Shown: positions 11,585 to 20,804 of the stretch, piece after piece
How positions within the stretch are numbered: the stretch's first letter is position 1
Layout of the letters: each line of letters starts with the position of its first letter
DNA from: Parvibaculum sp.
GTDB lineage: Bacteria > Pseudomonadota > Alphaproteobacteria > Parvibaculales > Parvibaculaceae
Direction of reading: 5' to 3'
DNA length: 40,542 bases
Assembly: GCA_019635965.1 (NCBI GenBank)
Contig: JAHBYK010000016.1
Span: 1-40,542 of the forward strand
The notes under the pieces: model-generated
The model's input: only the letters and a program-made list of their open reading frames with translations
Told to the model about the DNA's origin: nothing
Databases searched by the model: none
Position numbers and translations under genes: made by a program

Positions 11585-12109
11585 ATGAAAAGAACCGGCA
11601 TCTTTCTCGCGGCAATTGCAATGAGCGCCTTTGCCGCCGTTCCGGCCTTCGCCGCCAATGTGCTTGAAACGCTGAAGGCCGATCCGCAATTCTCGACACT
11701 TGTGAAGATGATCGAGGCGAACGACCTGAAGTTCCGCTATTCGGAGAACAACATCACGGTCTTTGCGCCGACCGACGAAGCGCTGGCGCGCCAGCCCGGC
11801 GGCGTTGACGACATGCTCTCAGGCGCCAATCCCAGTGTGAAGGAAAATGCCCGCGCGCTGCTGCTCTATCAGATCGTCAGCGGCCGCCATACGCCGGAGA
11901 GCCTTTCCGGCAAGGTGACGGAAGCGACGACGTTGCAGCGCGGCAAAGTCAGGATCGACGGTACGAAGAGCCCGATCCGCTATGGCAGCGCCGACTTCGG
12001 CGCCAATGTCGCAGGCGCCGCCATCAGCGCCTCGAACGGCAACATCATTCCGGTCGACGCGTTGCCGATCCCGGTGTTCGACGAAACGACGCCGCCTCCC
12101 GGCCAGTAA
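11585..12109 (+). CDS. Secreted fasciclin (FAS1)-domain protein
   Basis: This 174-residue protein has a signal peptide (MKRTGIFLAAIAMSAFAAVPAFA, cleavage before ANVLETL) and a single FAS1 domain. The domain shows the H1 box ITVFAPTDEAL and a late conserved block (SNGNIIPVDALPIP in the place of the usual NGVIHVID). It ends in a Pro-rich tail. FAS1 domains mediate adhesion or carbohydrate/protein contacts at the cell surface; no enzymatic role is implied. I chose the ATG at 11585 because it opens directly on the signal peptide and has AAAGG upstream. It is convergent with the host-attachment-family gene, 11 nt apart. The two are thematically similar (surface attachment), but nothing else links them. 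Confidence 0.88.
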   Translation: MKRTGIFLAAIAMSAFAAVPAFAANVLETLKADPQFSTLVKMIEANDLKFRYSENNITVFAPTDEALARQPGGVDDMLSGANPSVKENARALLLYQIVSGRHTPESLSGKVTEATTLQRGKVRIDGTKSPIRYGSADFGANVAGAAISASNGNIIPVDALPIPVFDETTPPPGQ

Positions 12110-12120
12110 GACGGCAGCTC

Positions 12121-12564
12121 TCAGACCTTGAACTGGTCCGAGAGCGCCTCTTTGATCTCGCGCGGGGTGAACCGGGTATAGTCCTTGTTCACCTCGCCCA
12201 TCAGCCTTTCAAGCGCCTCGCCGGAAAGTTCCGCCCTCAGATCGCCGAGCATGGTGGGCGGCGCAACGAGTATCAGCTTGTCGAAGGCCCTCTCACGCGC
12301 CTTGTCGAGCAATATGCCGGCAATCTTCCTTGCAAAATCGCGCTTGCCCTGACGGTGCGGATCCGTCGGGGGCTCATAGGCGGAGCGCCGCGTGCCCGTG
12401 CTCTCGAAATTGCGGCCCTGCTTGTCGCTCACCTGCTCGCGCGTCGGCGGGTTTTCGATCTTGATGTCGGGCATCGCGGATACGGGATCGGCATTGCGCT
12501 TCTCGCTGGCGAGGAAGCGGCAATTTTCTCCGTCCGCAACGACGATCCAGATAAGATCGGGCAT
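12121..12564 (-). CDS. Host attachment family protein (eRF1-like fold)
   Basis: This 147-residue protein belongs to the family annotated as 'protein required for attachment to host cells'. Visible family features are the N-terminal IWIVVADGENCRFLAS strand, the central GTRRSAYEPPTDPHRQGKRDFA, and FDKLILVAPPTMLGDLRAEL. The fold is thought to resemble bacterial eRF1/Pelota-like domains; the molecular function is not established and the name comes from one plant-associated bacterium. There is no signal peptide, so it is probably cytoplasmic. The ATG at 12564 has a perfect AGGAGG upstream (about 12573-12578); a TTG eight codons upstream is less likely. It lies downstream of aspS on the same strand, 94 nt away. 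Confidence 0.8.
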   Translation of the reverse strand: MPDLIWIVVADGENCRFLASEKRNADPVSAMPDIKIENPPTREQVSDKQGRNFESTGTRRSAYEPPTDPHRQGKRDFARKIAGILLDKARERAFDKLILVAPPTMLGDLRAELSGEALERLMGEVNKDYTRFTPREIKEALSDQFKV

Positions 12565-12621
12565 GGCTTTATCCTCCTGACTTTTCAATTTCAGGTAGTG
12601 TGGACAAGCCTGAAGGCAAGC

Positions 12622-12651
12622 GCGGCGAAGTGCAACCCGGCGCTTCGCCGC
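12622..12651 (-). other. Inverted repeat downstream of aspS
   Basis: GCGGCGAAG (12622-12630) and CTTCGCCGC (12643-12651) can form a perfect 9-bp stem with a 12-nt loop, 8 nt after the aspS stop. There is no T-tract, so it is a possible weak terminator or a 3'-end stabilising hairpin rather than a canonical intrinsic terminator. Confidence 0.4.
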
Positions 12652-12658
12652 AGTCTGG

Positions 12659-14482
12659 TCAGCCTTCCTTCTTCTTCTCGAGCGGCAGCGCCAGGCGGAT
12701 GTGAAGTTCCTTGAGCTGCTTCGGCTCGACTTCGGACGGCGCCTGCATCAGCAGGTCCTGCGCCTGCTGGTTCATCGGGAACATCGTCACTTCACGAAGG
12801 TTTTCAACGCCCGCGAGCAGCATCACCATGCGGTCGACACCCGGCGCGAGGCCGCCATGCGGCGGGGCGCCGAACTTGAACGCATTGAGCATGCCGCCGA
12901 ACTTCGTCTCGACCACCGACTTGTCATAGCCCGCGATCTCGAAGGCCTTGTACATGACATCCGGCTTGTGATTGCGGATGGCGCCGGAGGAAAGCTCCAC
13001 ACCGTTGCAGACGATGTCGTACTGGAAGGCGGTGATGCCGAGGATCTCGTCCGCATCGTCCTTGCCGAGCGCGAGGAACCTTTCGAGCGGATAGTTCGGC
13101 ATGGAGAAAGGGTTGTGCGAGAAGTCGATCTTCTTCTCGTCCTCATTCCATTCATACATCGGGAAGTCGACGATCCAGCAAAACTTGAATACGCCCTCCT
13201 CGACGAGGCCAAGCTCGGTGCCGATGCGTGTGCGCGCCTGACCGGCGAAGCTTGCAAACTTCGAGGGCTGACCGGCGACGAAGAAAACCGCGTCGCCTTC
13301 CTTCAGGCCAAGCTGGGTACGGATCGCTTCGGTGCGCTCCGGGCCGATGTTCTTTGCGACGGGGCCTGCGCCTTCGAGAGCACCGCCCTCCTCGCGGAAA
13401 AAGATGTAGCCGAGACCCGGCTGTCCTTCGCCCTGCGCCCATGAATTCATGCGGTCGCAGAATGCGCGGTTGCCGCCGCCCGGCGCCGGGATCGCCCAGA
13501 CCTCAACCTTCGAGTCCTTTTCGATCATACCGGCAAAGACCTTGAAGCCCGAACCCCGGAAATGATCGGTGACGTTCTGCATCTCGATGGGGTTGCGCAG
13601 GTCCGGCTTGTCCGAGCCATATTTGCGCATCGCCTCGGCATAGGGGATGCGGATGAAGGGATAGGGTGAAACCTTTCGGTCGCCCGCAAATTCTTCAAAG
13701 AGACCGTGCAGCACGGGCTCGATGGCGGAGAACACGTCGTCCTGATTGACGAAGCTCATTTCCACGTCGAGCTGATAGAACTCGCCGGGCGAGCGATCGG
13801 CGCGCGCATCTTCGTCGCGGAAGCAGGGCGCGATCTGGAAGTAGCGGTCGAAGCCCGCCACCATGATGAGCTGCTTGAACTGCTGCGGCGCCTGAGGCAG
13901 CGCATAGAACTTGCCGGGATGGATGCGCGAGGGCACGAGGAAGTCGCGTGCGCCTTCGGGGCTCGAGGCGGTCAGGATCGGCGTCTGGAATTCATTGAAG
14001 CCTGCTTCCGTCATGCGGCGGCGGATCGAGGCGATGATCCTGGAGCGCAGCAGGATGTTCTTGTGCAGCGTCTCGCGGCGCAGGTCTAGGAAGCGATAAG
14101 TCAGGCGGATGTCTTCCGGGTAGTCCGGCTCGCCAAAGACCGGCAGCGGCAGATCCTGCGCTTCCGAGAGCACTTCCATGCCTGCAACAGCGATCTCGAT
14201 TTCCCCGGTCGGCAGGTTCGGATTCACGGTTTCCGCGGAGCGCGCGACGACCTTGCCCTCTATCGACACGACATATTCGGAACGGACCTTTTCGGCGAGG
14301 CCGAAGGCCGCCGCGCGGTCCGGGTCAAACACGAGCTGGGTCAGGCCGTAATTGTCGCGCAAGTCGATGAAAAGGAGGCCGCCATGGTCCCGCTTGCGGT
14401 GGACCCAGCCAGCGAGGCGGACGGTTTCGCCTACATGCGACTTGCGAAGCTCGCCACAAGTGTGGCTGCGGAAACTGCTCAT
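12659..14482 (-). CDS. aspS: Aspartyl-tRNA synthetase
   Basis: AspRS charges tRNA with aspartate. The 607-residue protein is the bacterial type: an N-terminal OB-fold anticodon-binding domain ([38 protein letters not shown]), a class II catalytic core with motif 2 ([25 protein letters not shown] region), a large GAD insertion, and motif 3 near the end ([16 protein letters not shown]). Whether it also charges tRNA-Asn cannot be decided here. Start: ATG at 14482 (MSSFRSH) fits homologues; an ATG two codons upstream (14488) is closer to the AAGG ribosome site and may be used instead. A longer frame from 14554 has no support. Divergent from rnd across about 170 nt. Confidence 0.96.
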   Translation of the reverse strand: MSSFRSHTCGELRKSHVGETVRLAGWVHRKRDHGGLLFIDLRDNYGLTQLVFDPDRAAAFGLAEKVRSEYVVSIEGKVVARSAETVNPNLPTGEIEIAVAGMEVLSEAQDLPLPVFGEPDYPEDIRLTYRFLDLRRETLHKNILLRSRIIASIRRRMTEAGFNEFQTPILTASSPEGARDFLVPSRIHPGKFYALPQAPQQFKQLIMVAGFDRYFQIAPCFRDEDARADRSPGEFYQLDVEMSFVNQDDVFSAIEPVLHGLFEEFAGDRKVSPYPFIRIPYAEAMRKYGSDKPDLRNPIEMQNVTDHFRGSGFKVFAGMIEKDSKVEVWAIPAPGGGNRAFCDRMNSWAQGEGQPGLGYIFFREEGGALEGAGPVAKNIGPERTEAIRTQLGLKEGDAVFFVAGQPSKFASFAGQARTRIGTELGLVEEGVFKFCWIVDFPMYEWNEDEKKIDFSHNPFSMPNYPLERFLALGKDDADEILGITAFQYDIVCNGVELSSGAIRNHKPDVMYKAFEIAGYDKSVVETKFGGMLNAFKFGAPPHGGLAPGVDRMVMLLAGVENLREVTMFPMNQQAQDLLMQAPSEVEPKQLKELHIRLALPLEKKKEG

Positions 14483-14654
14483 TGTCATAAGGCCTTGAGA
14501 TTCAAGAACGAATCGGCGGAGGATCATCATAGACGTACCCCCGGCGACCGGCAAAAGCGCACGGATCGGCGGCCCTTGTCAAGGGCGCCAGCCCCCTCCC
14601 GCCCTCTTGTCTCGACCCGCGACAGGGTGGGCGAGATCGGCTATAGAGCGGCGC

Positions 14655-15812
14655 ATGGAAATTATTACGACGAACGAGGCCCTGAAGGCCGCCTGTGACC
14701 GGCTTTCGGGCGCTGGATATGTCACGGTCGACACGGAATTCATGCGGGATTCGACCTTCTGGCCGGTCCTTTGCCTGATCCAGCTGGCTGGCCCGAAGGA
14801 CGAGATCATCATCGACCCTCTGGCGCCGGATATCGATCTTGCCCCCTTCTACAAGCTGATGAAGAACCGGAAAGTGGTGAAGGTCTTTCACGCCGCCCGG
14901 CAGGACATCGAAATCTTCTTCCATGAGGGCGATGCCATCCCCGACCCGCTGTTCGACACGCAGGTCGCGGCGATGGTATGCGGCTTCGGAGATTCGATCG
15001 GCTATGAAACGCTGGTGCGCAAGCTCGCGGGCGGCAATGTCGACAAGTCGTCTCGCTTCACCGACTGGTCGCGGCGGCCGCTCTCCGACAAGCAGCTGCA
15101 ATATGCGCTGGCGGACGTCACCTATCTGAGGACCGTCTATGAAGTGCTCGCCAAGCGCCTGACGCAGACGGGCCGGGTTCACTGGGTGGCCGAGGAAATG
15201 GCGGTCCTGCAGGATCCCGAGACATATGCGATGCGGCCCGAAAATGCCTGGAAGCGGCTCAAGGGCCGTTTCCGCGGTACGCGCGGCCTTGCTGTGCTGG
15301 TCGAGATTGCAGCCTGGCGCGAACGCCAGGCGCAGGAACGCGACATGCCGCGCTCGCGCATCATGAAAGACGATGCACTTTACGAAATCGCGACGCAGAT
15401 CCCGAAAAGCCTGTCCGACCTCGACTCCCTGCGCGCTGTTCCCAAGGGGTTTTCGAACAGCCGCTCGGCAGCCAGCTTGATGGAAGCGATTGAGCGCGGC
15501 CTCGCCATGAAGGAAGAGGATATTCCGGTCGTCGAAGGGCCGGAACCACTACCTGCCGGGATCGGTCCGCTGGTTGAATTGCTGAAAGTCCTGCTCAAGC
15601 AGAAATGCGAGGAACATGACGTGGCGCAGAAGCTCGTCGCCAATGTCAGCGACCTCGAACTCATTGCCGCACATCAGGAAGCGGATGTGCCCGCCCTCAA
15701 GGGCTGGCGGCGCGAGATATTCGGCGAGGATGCGCTGCGCCTCAAGCGTGGCGAACTTGCGATCGGCGCCAAGGGCAAGAAGATCGTTCTGATCGAAACG
15801 GGACGGACCTGA
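14655..15812 (+). CDS. rnd: Ribonuclease D
   Basis: RNase D is a 3'-to-5' exoribonuclease that trims tRNA precursors and other structured RNAs. The 385-residue protein has the DEDD catalytic core: Exo I VDTEFMRD, Exo [13 protein letters not shown], and Exo [14 protein letters not shown] with the Y of the DEDDy subgroup. An HRDC-type domain follows (about 200-290, [26 protein letters not shown], then VPKGFSNS), with a C-terminal helical region. The ATG at 14655 opens the conserved part ([10 protein letters not shown]); an upstream in-frame ATG at 14607 would add 16 residues unlike the family. It is convergent with ppx (3 nt apart) and divergent from aspS. Confidence 0.94.
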   Translation: MEIITTNEALKAACDRLSGAGYVTVDTEFMRDSTFWPVLCLIQLAGPKDEIIIDPLAPDIDLAPFYKLMKNRKVVKVFHAARQDIEIFFHEGDAIPDPLFDTQVAAMVCGFGDSIGYETLVRKLAGGNVDKSSRFTDWSRRPLSDKQLQYALADVTYLRTVYEVLAKRLTQTGRVHWVAEEMAVLQDPETYAMRPENAWKRLKGRFRGTRGLAVLVEIAAWRERQAQERDMPRSRIMKDDALYEIATQIPKSLSDLDSLRAVPKGFSNSRSAASLMEAIERGLAMKEEDIPVVEGPEPLPAGIGPLVELLKVLLKQKCEEHDVAQKLVANVSDLELIAAHQEADVPALKGWRREIFGEDALRLKRGELAIGAKGKKIVLIETGRT

Positions 15813-15815
15813 CGG

Positions 15816-17312
15816 CTATTTGCCGATCCTGATATCGCTCTTGCGGCCAAGGGCGCGGGCAAGGGCAGCCAGACGCTTGCCCACGACTTCGCCGATCAGC
15901 GCTTCGTATTTCTTCGGCACGGAAAGCGTCAGGCCATTTTTCGTCACCTCGAAGCGCGTTCGCGGCAACATGCCCATCGTGGCGCCGGAAAGCGTGAAGG
16001 CAAGCCGCAGCGCGAGGCCAAGCACGAGCGCCCGTTCATGCTCGCGCTCGGTGATGAAGCCGGAAAGATTGCCGAGCATTTCCGGCTCTCCCCTGCCCTC
16101 ATGACGGTGATAACCGACACGAGCGAGAAACAGACGGCCCGGATGGTCAACGCCGGAAAATGGCGCAAGCAGGATCTGTGTCATCGCATAATGCGCGCGA
16201 TAGTCCGGATGCACATACCAGCCGATGTCGGCGAGGATGCAGGCGGCATGACGCAGACGCGATTCCTCCGGCGTTTCTGCCAGCACGTCGCCAGCAAAGA
16301 GCGGCGCCGTCCATTTGAAGAATTCGTCGCCATGCTGCGGAAAGCGCGCCAGCCGGCCGGCAAGATCATGGCAGCCCGCGATCAGCGGGTCTTTCGCCTG
16401 CTCCTTCTTGTCGAGCCGGTCGAACAAGATTCCTTCGCGCAGGCCATAGGCCGAAATCACGACTTCTTTCGCCTTGAGCGCGCCGATCAGCTTGTCGAGA
16501 ACCAACGCGCCGAAGGGCAGCGCCTCCACGCGGCGCTCCGACACGTCCGGAATTTGTGCCAGCGATTTGGGCCCGAGACGTTCGATCACGCGTGAAATCT
16601 CGGAGGCTTCACGCGCGGGGATGACGTATTGATGCAGCACATGGATCGGATAGTTGCGCTGCGCCATGTGAATCCGGGCGAGATTTCGCCAGACGCCACC
16701 GACCGCATAGAGGCGCTTTCCCTGATGTTCCCTGGCCCAGGTCTGTTCGCCAAGCGCCCGGTCGACCACGGCCTCGGCTTCGGCAAGACTGCCATGCGAC
16801 AGGTCGATCAGGCGGAGGGGACCGAGCGGCAGGGTGGCGCCGGGACCGGCTTTGCCCCCTGACACGGGCACAAGCTCGAGACTGCCGCCCCCAAGATCGC
16901 CAACCAGACCGTCAGCATCGGGAATGCCGGAGAGAACGCCTTGCGCGGCAAAGCGCGCTTCATCCGCTCCCGAAAGGAGGTCGATCTTGAAGCCGCAAAT
17001 CTTTTCGGCCTTTTCGAGAAACTCCGGGCCGTCCTCCGCATCGCGCACGGCGGCCGTCGCGGCCACGACGAGCGTTTCGATGCCGATCTGCTCACGCAAC
17101 GCCATGAAACGGCGCAACGCATCCAGCGCGCGCGTGATGCCTTTGGGATCAAGCCGGCCTGTCGAGGCGAGCGAGCGCCCGAGCCCCGCCATTACCTTTT
17201 CATTGAAGACGAGAACGGGGTTCCGCTCCGCCGCCGCGTAGACCACGAGGCGCACGGAATTCGAGCCGACATCGACGATGCCGAATCTTCCCTTGCCTGT
17301 CATGCGGCTCAC
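15816..17312 (-). CDS. ppx: Exopolyphosphatase / Ppx-GppA family phosphatase
   Basis: Ppx/GppA enzymes hydrolyse terminal phosphate from polyphosphate, or pppGpp to ppGpp; sequence alone does not separate these. The 498-residue protein has the ASKHA-type phosphate loops: FGIVDVGSNSVRLVVY (residues 10-25), then ATAAVRDAEDG, and the second loop DGLVGDLGGGSLELVPV. A helical C-terminal half follows with HAACILADIGWYVHPDYRAHYA, an HD-like segment. The start is GTG at 17312 with GGAGGT spaced 6 nt; the in-frame ATG at 17303 is the alternative. It lies 33 nt downstream of ppk on the same strand, so polyphosphate synthesis and breakdown are encoded together. Confidence 0.92.
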   Translation of the reverse strand: MSRMTGKGRFGIVDVGSNSVRLVVYAAAERNPVLVFNEKVMAGLGRSLASTGRLDPKGITRALDALRRFMALREQIGIETLVVAATAAVRDAEDGPEFLEKAEKICGFKIDLLSGADEARFAAQGVLSGIPDADGLVGDLGGGSLELVPVSGGKAGPGATLPLGPLRLIDLSHGSLAEAEAVVDRALGEQTWAREHQGKRLYAVGGVWRNLARIHMAQRNYPIHVLHQYVIPAREASEISRVIERLGPKSLAQIPDVSERRVEALPFGALVLDKLIGALKAKEVVISAYGLREGILFDRLDKKEQAKDPLIAGCHDLAGRLARFPQHGDEFFKWTAPLFAGDVLAETPEESRLRHAACILADIGWYVHPDYRAHYAMTQILLAPFSGVDHPGRLFLARVGYHRHEGRGEPEMLGNLSGFITEREHERALVLGLALRLAFTLSGATMGMLPRTRFEVTKNGLTLSVPKKYEALIGEVVGKRLAALARALGRKSDIRIGK

Positions 17313-17345
17313 AGACTGACCTCCGCCGTTTGCCGCAAGATAGAG

Positions 17346-19553
17346 TTATGCCGTCTTGATGTCGAATTTGGGCGGAAGATTTTTCTTGAGAGAGGTTCCA
17401 CGCCCGGAAAGGCTCGCATTGTTCATGAAGTAGGTGTGGGCGTTGAAAGGCTCCTCGCCTTCCTTCACAGTGATTCGCCGATAGACACCGTCCGGTTCGA
17501 GCTCGTAACTCTGCTGGTTGTCCTTCAGGTTGGCAACCATGATCTGGTCAAGCACCTGATCGTGCACGGTTGGATTGAGAATCGGTACCAGCACCTCGAC
17601 ACGACGGTCGAGATTGCGCGGCATCCAGTCGGCGGAGGCGATGTAAACCTTTGCCTTGTCGCTCGGCAGCCCGTAGCCGTTGCCGAAACAAACGATACGG
17701 GAATGCTCCAGGAAGCGGCCGATAATACTCTTCACCCGAATATTATCCGAAAGACCGGGGATGCCCGGACGCAGGCAGCAGATGCCGCGCACCACGAGAT
17801 GAATGTGTACGCCGGCCTGACTTGCTTCATAGAGCTTGTCGATGATCTGGGCATCGACCAGCGAATTCATCTTGGCCCAGATAGCGGCCGGACGGCCTGC
17901 CCTGGCGTGTTCCATCTCCGCGCTGATGTCACTGATGAGACGCGAGCGCATGTTGATCGGTGAGACGGCCAGCAGCTCCAGAGACTTCGGCTCCGCATAT
18001 CCGGTGATGTAGTTGAAGACCTGCGCCGCATCATGCGCGAGACGCTGGTCGCATGTGAACATGGAGCAGTCGGTGTAAATCTTTGCCGTTACGGCGTGGT
18101 AGTTGCCCGTGCCGAAATGCACATAGGAACGCAACTGCCCGCCCTCGCGGCGCACCACCATGGAAATCTTGGCATGGGTCTTCAGTTCGATGAATCCGAA
18201 CACGACCTGCACACCGGCGCGCTCCAGGTTGCGCGCCCAGACGATATTCGCCGCTTCATCGAAACGGGCTTTCAGTTCGACAAGCGCCGTTACCGACTTG
18301 CCGGCTTCTGCCGCCTCGATCAGCGCCTGCACGATGGGGCTGTCCTTCGAGGTGCGGTAAAGCGTCTGCTTGATCGCCACGACATCGGGATCGGCAGCCG
18401 CCTGGCGGATGAACTGCACCACGACATCAAATGACTCGTAGGGATGATGGACGATAATGTCCTTCGACCTGATGGCGGCAAAGCAGTCGCCACCATGATC
18501 GCGGATACGTTCCGGGAAGCGCGCGTTATAGGGCGTGAACTTGAGATCGGGCCGGTCATCGACAATGAGCTGGCTCGTCTGGGCCAATCCAAGCAGGCCT
18601 TCAACCGAAACCAGCTCGCGCTCGGTAACGCCGAGTTCGTGAACGACAAACTGGCGTAGCGAATCCGGTGTGCGCGCCTCGATCTTCAGGCGAATGACGC
18701 TGCCGCGGCGGCGGCGCTTCAACGCGCTTTCGAAGTAGCGGACGAGATCTTCGGCCTCTTCCTCGATTTCGATATCGCTGTCGCGCAGCAGGCGGAAAGC
18801 GCCCTGCCCGATCACCTTGTAACCGGGGAACAGACGGTCGAGGAAAAGCCCGATCATGTTTTCGAGGCTGACGAAACGGATGTCGCTTTCCCCCTCCCTC
18901 GCCGGCAGGCGAATGAACCGCTCGACCTGCGTCGGCACAGGCAGCAGCGCATCCATCAGCTTGCCGTCCGAGATGCGGCGAAGCTGAAGCGCCAGCGCGA
19001 AGCCAAGATTGGGTATGAACGGGAAGGGATGAGCAGGGTCGATGGCCAGCGGCGTCAGAACCGGAAAGACCTGCTCAAGGAAGCGTGTTTCGAGCCATGA
19101 AAATTCCTCTGGCGTCACCTCGTCTGGCTCGATGACCGCAATGCCGTTTTCGCGCATTTCCTTGCGCAGAAGCACCCATTGGCGCTGCTGCTCGCGCATC
19201 AGGTCGTTCGCCATGGAGTTGACGAGATCGAGCTGCTGGGCCGGCGTACAGCCGTCCTGGCTCAAGGTCGTCACGCCAGCACTCACCTGCCCGCGCAGGC
19301 CCGCGACGCGGACCATGAAAAACTCGTCGAGGTTCGAAGCGGAAATCGAAAGGAAGCGCAGCCGTTCCAGAAGCGGGTGGTTCGTATTCTGCGCCTCTTC
19401 CAGCACCCGGAGATTGAAGGCAAGCCAGGAGGCTTCGCGATTGATGAAGCGATCGGGACTATCCATGCTGATGAGGGGCTCCTGCCGGACAACGACGGGG
19501 AGCGCCGGCTCGGAAGGCGGCATGGCGGCAGGGCTCTGCGGGGCGCTGGTCAT
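17346..19553 (-). CDS. ppk1: Polyphosphate kinase 1
   Basis: PPK1 reversibly polymerises the gamma-phosphate of ATP into polyphosphate at the membrane. The 735-residue protein has the N domain ([19 protein letters not shown]), head domain, and the two phospholipase-D-like catalytic domains. The paired histidines are H460 (LKTHAKI) and H479 (YVHFGTGN), 19 residues apart as in the E. coli enzyme (His435/His454); the late motif is [18 protein letters not shown]. The first 30 residues are Ala/Pro-rich and poorly conserved, so translation from the internal Met at residue 30 is conceivable. The ribosome site before the ATG at 19553 is weak. Upstream are three Pho-box-like repeats, which suggests induction on phosphate limitation. 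The ppx gene follows. Confidence 0.96.
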   Translation of the reverse strand: MTSAPQSPAAMPPSEPALPVVVRQEPLISMDSPDRFINREASWLAFNLRVLEEAQNTNHPLLERLRFLSISASNLDEFFMVRVAGLRGQVSAGVTTLSQDGCTPAQQLDLVNSMANDLMREQQRQWVLLRKEMRENGIAVIEPDEVTPEEFSWLETRFLEQVFPVLTPLAIDPAHPFPFIPNLGFALALQLRRISDGKLMDALLPVPTQVERFIRLPAREGESDIRFVSLENMIGLFLDRLFPGYKVIGQGAFRLLRDSDIEIEEEAEDLVRYFESALKRRRRGSVIRLKIEARTPDSLRQFVVHELGVTERELVSVEGLLGLAQTSQLIVDDRPDLKFTPYNARFPERIRDHGGDCFAAIRSKDIIVHHPYESFDVVVQFIRQAAADPDVVAIKQTLYRTSKDSPIVQALIEAAEAGKSVTALVELKARFDEAANIVWARNLERAGVQVVFGFIELKTHAKISMVVRREGGQLRSYVHFGTGNYHAVTAKIYTDCSMFTCDQRLAHDAAQVFNYITGYAEPKSLELLAVSPINMRSRLISDISAEMEHARAGRPAAIWAKMNSLVDAQIIDKLYEASQAGVHIHLVVRGICCLRPGIPGLSDNIRVKSIIGRFLEHSRIVCFGNGYGLPSDKAKVYIASADWMPRNLDRRVEVLVPILNPTVHDQVLDQIMVANLKDNQQSYELEPDGVYRRITVKEGEEPFNAHTYFMNNASLSGRGTSLKKNLPPKFDIKTA

Positions 19554-19603
19554 GAGATTACTTCTGCAAAAACGGCAATAAGTCTCTGCTATCGCTAAAG
19601 TTT

Positions 19604-19632
19604 AAGACAAAGATATGACCGAGTCATGACTA
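19604..19632 (-). promoter_or_regulatory. Candidate tandem Pho box (PhoB site) upstream of ppk
   Basis: Read on the minus strand toward ppk, three 7-mers occur at exact 11-nt intervals: TAGTCAT (19632-19626), CGGTCAT (19621-19615) and TTGTCTT (19610-19604). The PhoB consensus is CTGTCAT repeated every 11 nt. The three copies match at about 5, 6 and 5 of 7 positions, with GTCAT exact in the first two. The array ends 50 nt before the ppk start codon, leaving room for a -10 element. ppk is a known PhoB target in other bacteria, which raises the prior. Confidence 0.5.
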
Positions 19633-19707
19633 TGCGGCAAAACCCGGCGTGACCCCGGCGCCAATTCCGGTCAGACTGAACCCCGAACATTCGGCAGGGG
19701 GCCGGGA

Positions 19708-20124
19708 ATGGGCAGGATTTCCTTAGGGCGGATGGTGCTGGCAGGGCTCGTCCTTCTCCATGCCGGCCTGCTGGTCTGGGCCTTGATGGGTCTTGCCGAG
19801 TGGATCGCTGGAGAGGTTCCCTGGCCGGCGGTTGCCAACCCGCTGTTTCCCCGCCCTATGCTGCTCTTTCACTGGCTCTCTGTCATCGCCGCATCGACGG
19901 CCTTTCTGGCTGGCCTCACCCTTCGCTGGCGGGGGACACCCATCGCGGTCGCGCTCGGTTATGCCGCCATGGGGCTCGTCTGCCTGATCGAGACGATGCA
20001 CTATCTCGTTCACGATACGCGGTGGCTCGCGATGGCGGCGGAATATACTGCCTATCTTGCCATAGGCTCATGGCTGTTTCTTTCGGAGACCGCCCGCAGC
20101 ACCTTCCGGCGCGCCCCAGCCTAG
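19708..20124 (+). CDS. Small integral membrane protein of unknown function
   Basis: I do not recognise this 138-residue protein. It has four predicted membrane helices (about residues 9-32, 50-69, 77-96 and 106-125), short loops and a basic C-terminus (RSTFRRAPA); His and Trp residues near the membrane borders are noticeable. The ATG at 19708 has GGGGGCCGGGA just upstream. It lies on the opposite strand between ppk and hdaA, is divergent from ppk, and its stop overlaps the hdaA stop by 4 nt. It may share the Pho-box-containing region with ppk. Codon use looks like that of its neighbours, so it is probably a real gene. Confidence 0.7.
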   Translation: MGRISLGRMVLAGLVLLHAGLLVWALMGLAEWIAGEVPWPAVANPLFPRPMLLFHWLSVIAASTAFLAGLTLRWRGTPIAVALGYAAMGLVCLIETMHYLVHDTRWLAMAAEYTAYLAIGSWLFLSETARSTFRRAPA

Positions 20125-20801
20125 AGCGGCATTTCACCCTGGCGGCCGAGAATTTCGGCGGCGAGCGGCACGGTAATCGGGCGCTTGCCGGACAGCGAGG
20201 CGGTGTCGAGCTCCGCGACCGCTTCCCGCGCCGCTTCGACAGAGCGTTCGATGCGGCTTGCGAGATAGGAAATCACCGCAGGCGTTACGCGCAATTGGCG
20301 ATCGTCGAACAGTTTCACCAGTATGCCTGCGAGCAGCGCATCGTCAGGCGCGCCCAGTTCGACCTGCGGCACGGCCTTGAGGCGCGAGGTGAGATCGGGA
20401 AGTCTGAGCGGCAGGTGCGCCAGCGCCTCGCGCGAGGTGATAAGGAGAAATGCCCCCTCTGCCCGCACCAGATTGACGAGATGGAAGAGGGCTCGCTCGC
20501 CTTCCCCGGTGAGCGATACGAGATCTTCGAGAATGATCGCGCGGCCTTGCACCAGCGCAGGAATGTCGGCATCCGGCAGCGCGCCGGGGGTGAGCGAGAC
20601 CGCGCCACTTGCCATGCGCCAGACCTCGGCCAGATGCGTCTTGCCGCTGCCTGACGGGCCGGACAACGCCACGATCCTGTCTGGCCAATCTGGCCAGGCA
20701 TCGATCAGGGCGACCGCAGCCTGGTTCGACGGCGCGACGAGAAAATCTTCGCGGCCCGAAGCCGGTCTGTGGCCGAGTTCGAAAACGAGTTGCTGCGCCA
20801 T
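20121..20801 (-). CDS. hdaA: HdaA-type regulator of DnaA (Hda/DnaA AAA+ homologue)
   Basis: HdaA is the alphaproteobacterial Hda. With the DNA-loaded sliding clamp it stimulates hydrolysis of DnaA-bound ATP and so prevents re-initiation. The 226-residue protein is a DnaA-like AAA+ ATPase without the DNA-binding domain: Walker A GPSGSGKTH (48-56), a Walker B-like AIILEDL, the sensor segment LLITSREALAHLP, RLPDLTSRLK, and a C-terminal lid. The N-terminal QLVFELGHRP contains the short clamp-binding-type motif expected (QLVFEL). The start ATG at 20801 is 3 nt after the stop of the upstream permease gene, so they are translated from one message. Confidence 0.9.
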   Translation of the reverse strand: MAQQLVFELGHRPASGREDFLVAPSNQAAVALIDAWPDWPDRIVALSGPSGSGKTHLAEVWRMASGAVSLTPGALPDADIPALVQGRAIILEDLVSLTGEGERALFHLVNLVRAEGAFLLITSREALAHLPLRLPDLTSRLKAVPQVELGAPDDALLAGILVKLFDDRQLRVTPAVISYLASRIERSVEAAREAVAELDTASLSGKRPITVPLAAEILGRQGEMPL

Positions 20802-20804
20802 GGA

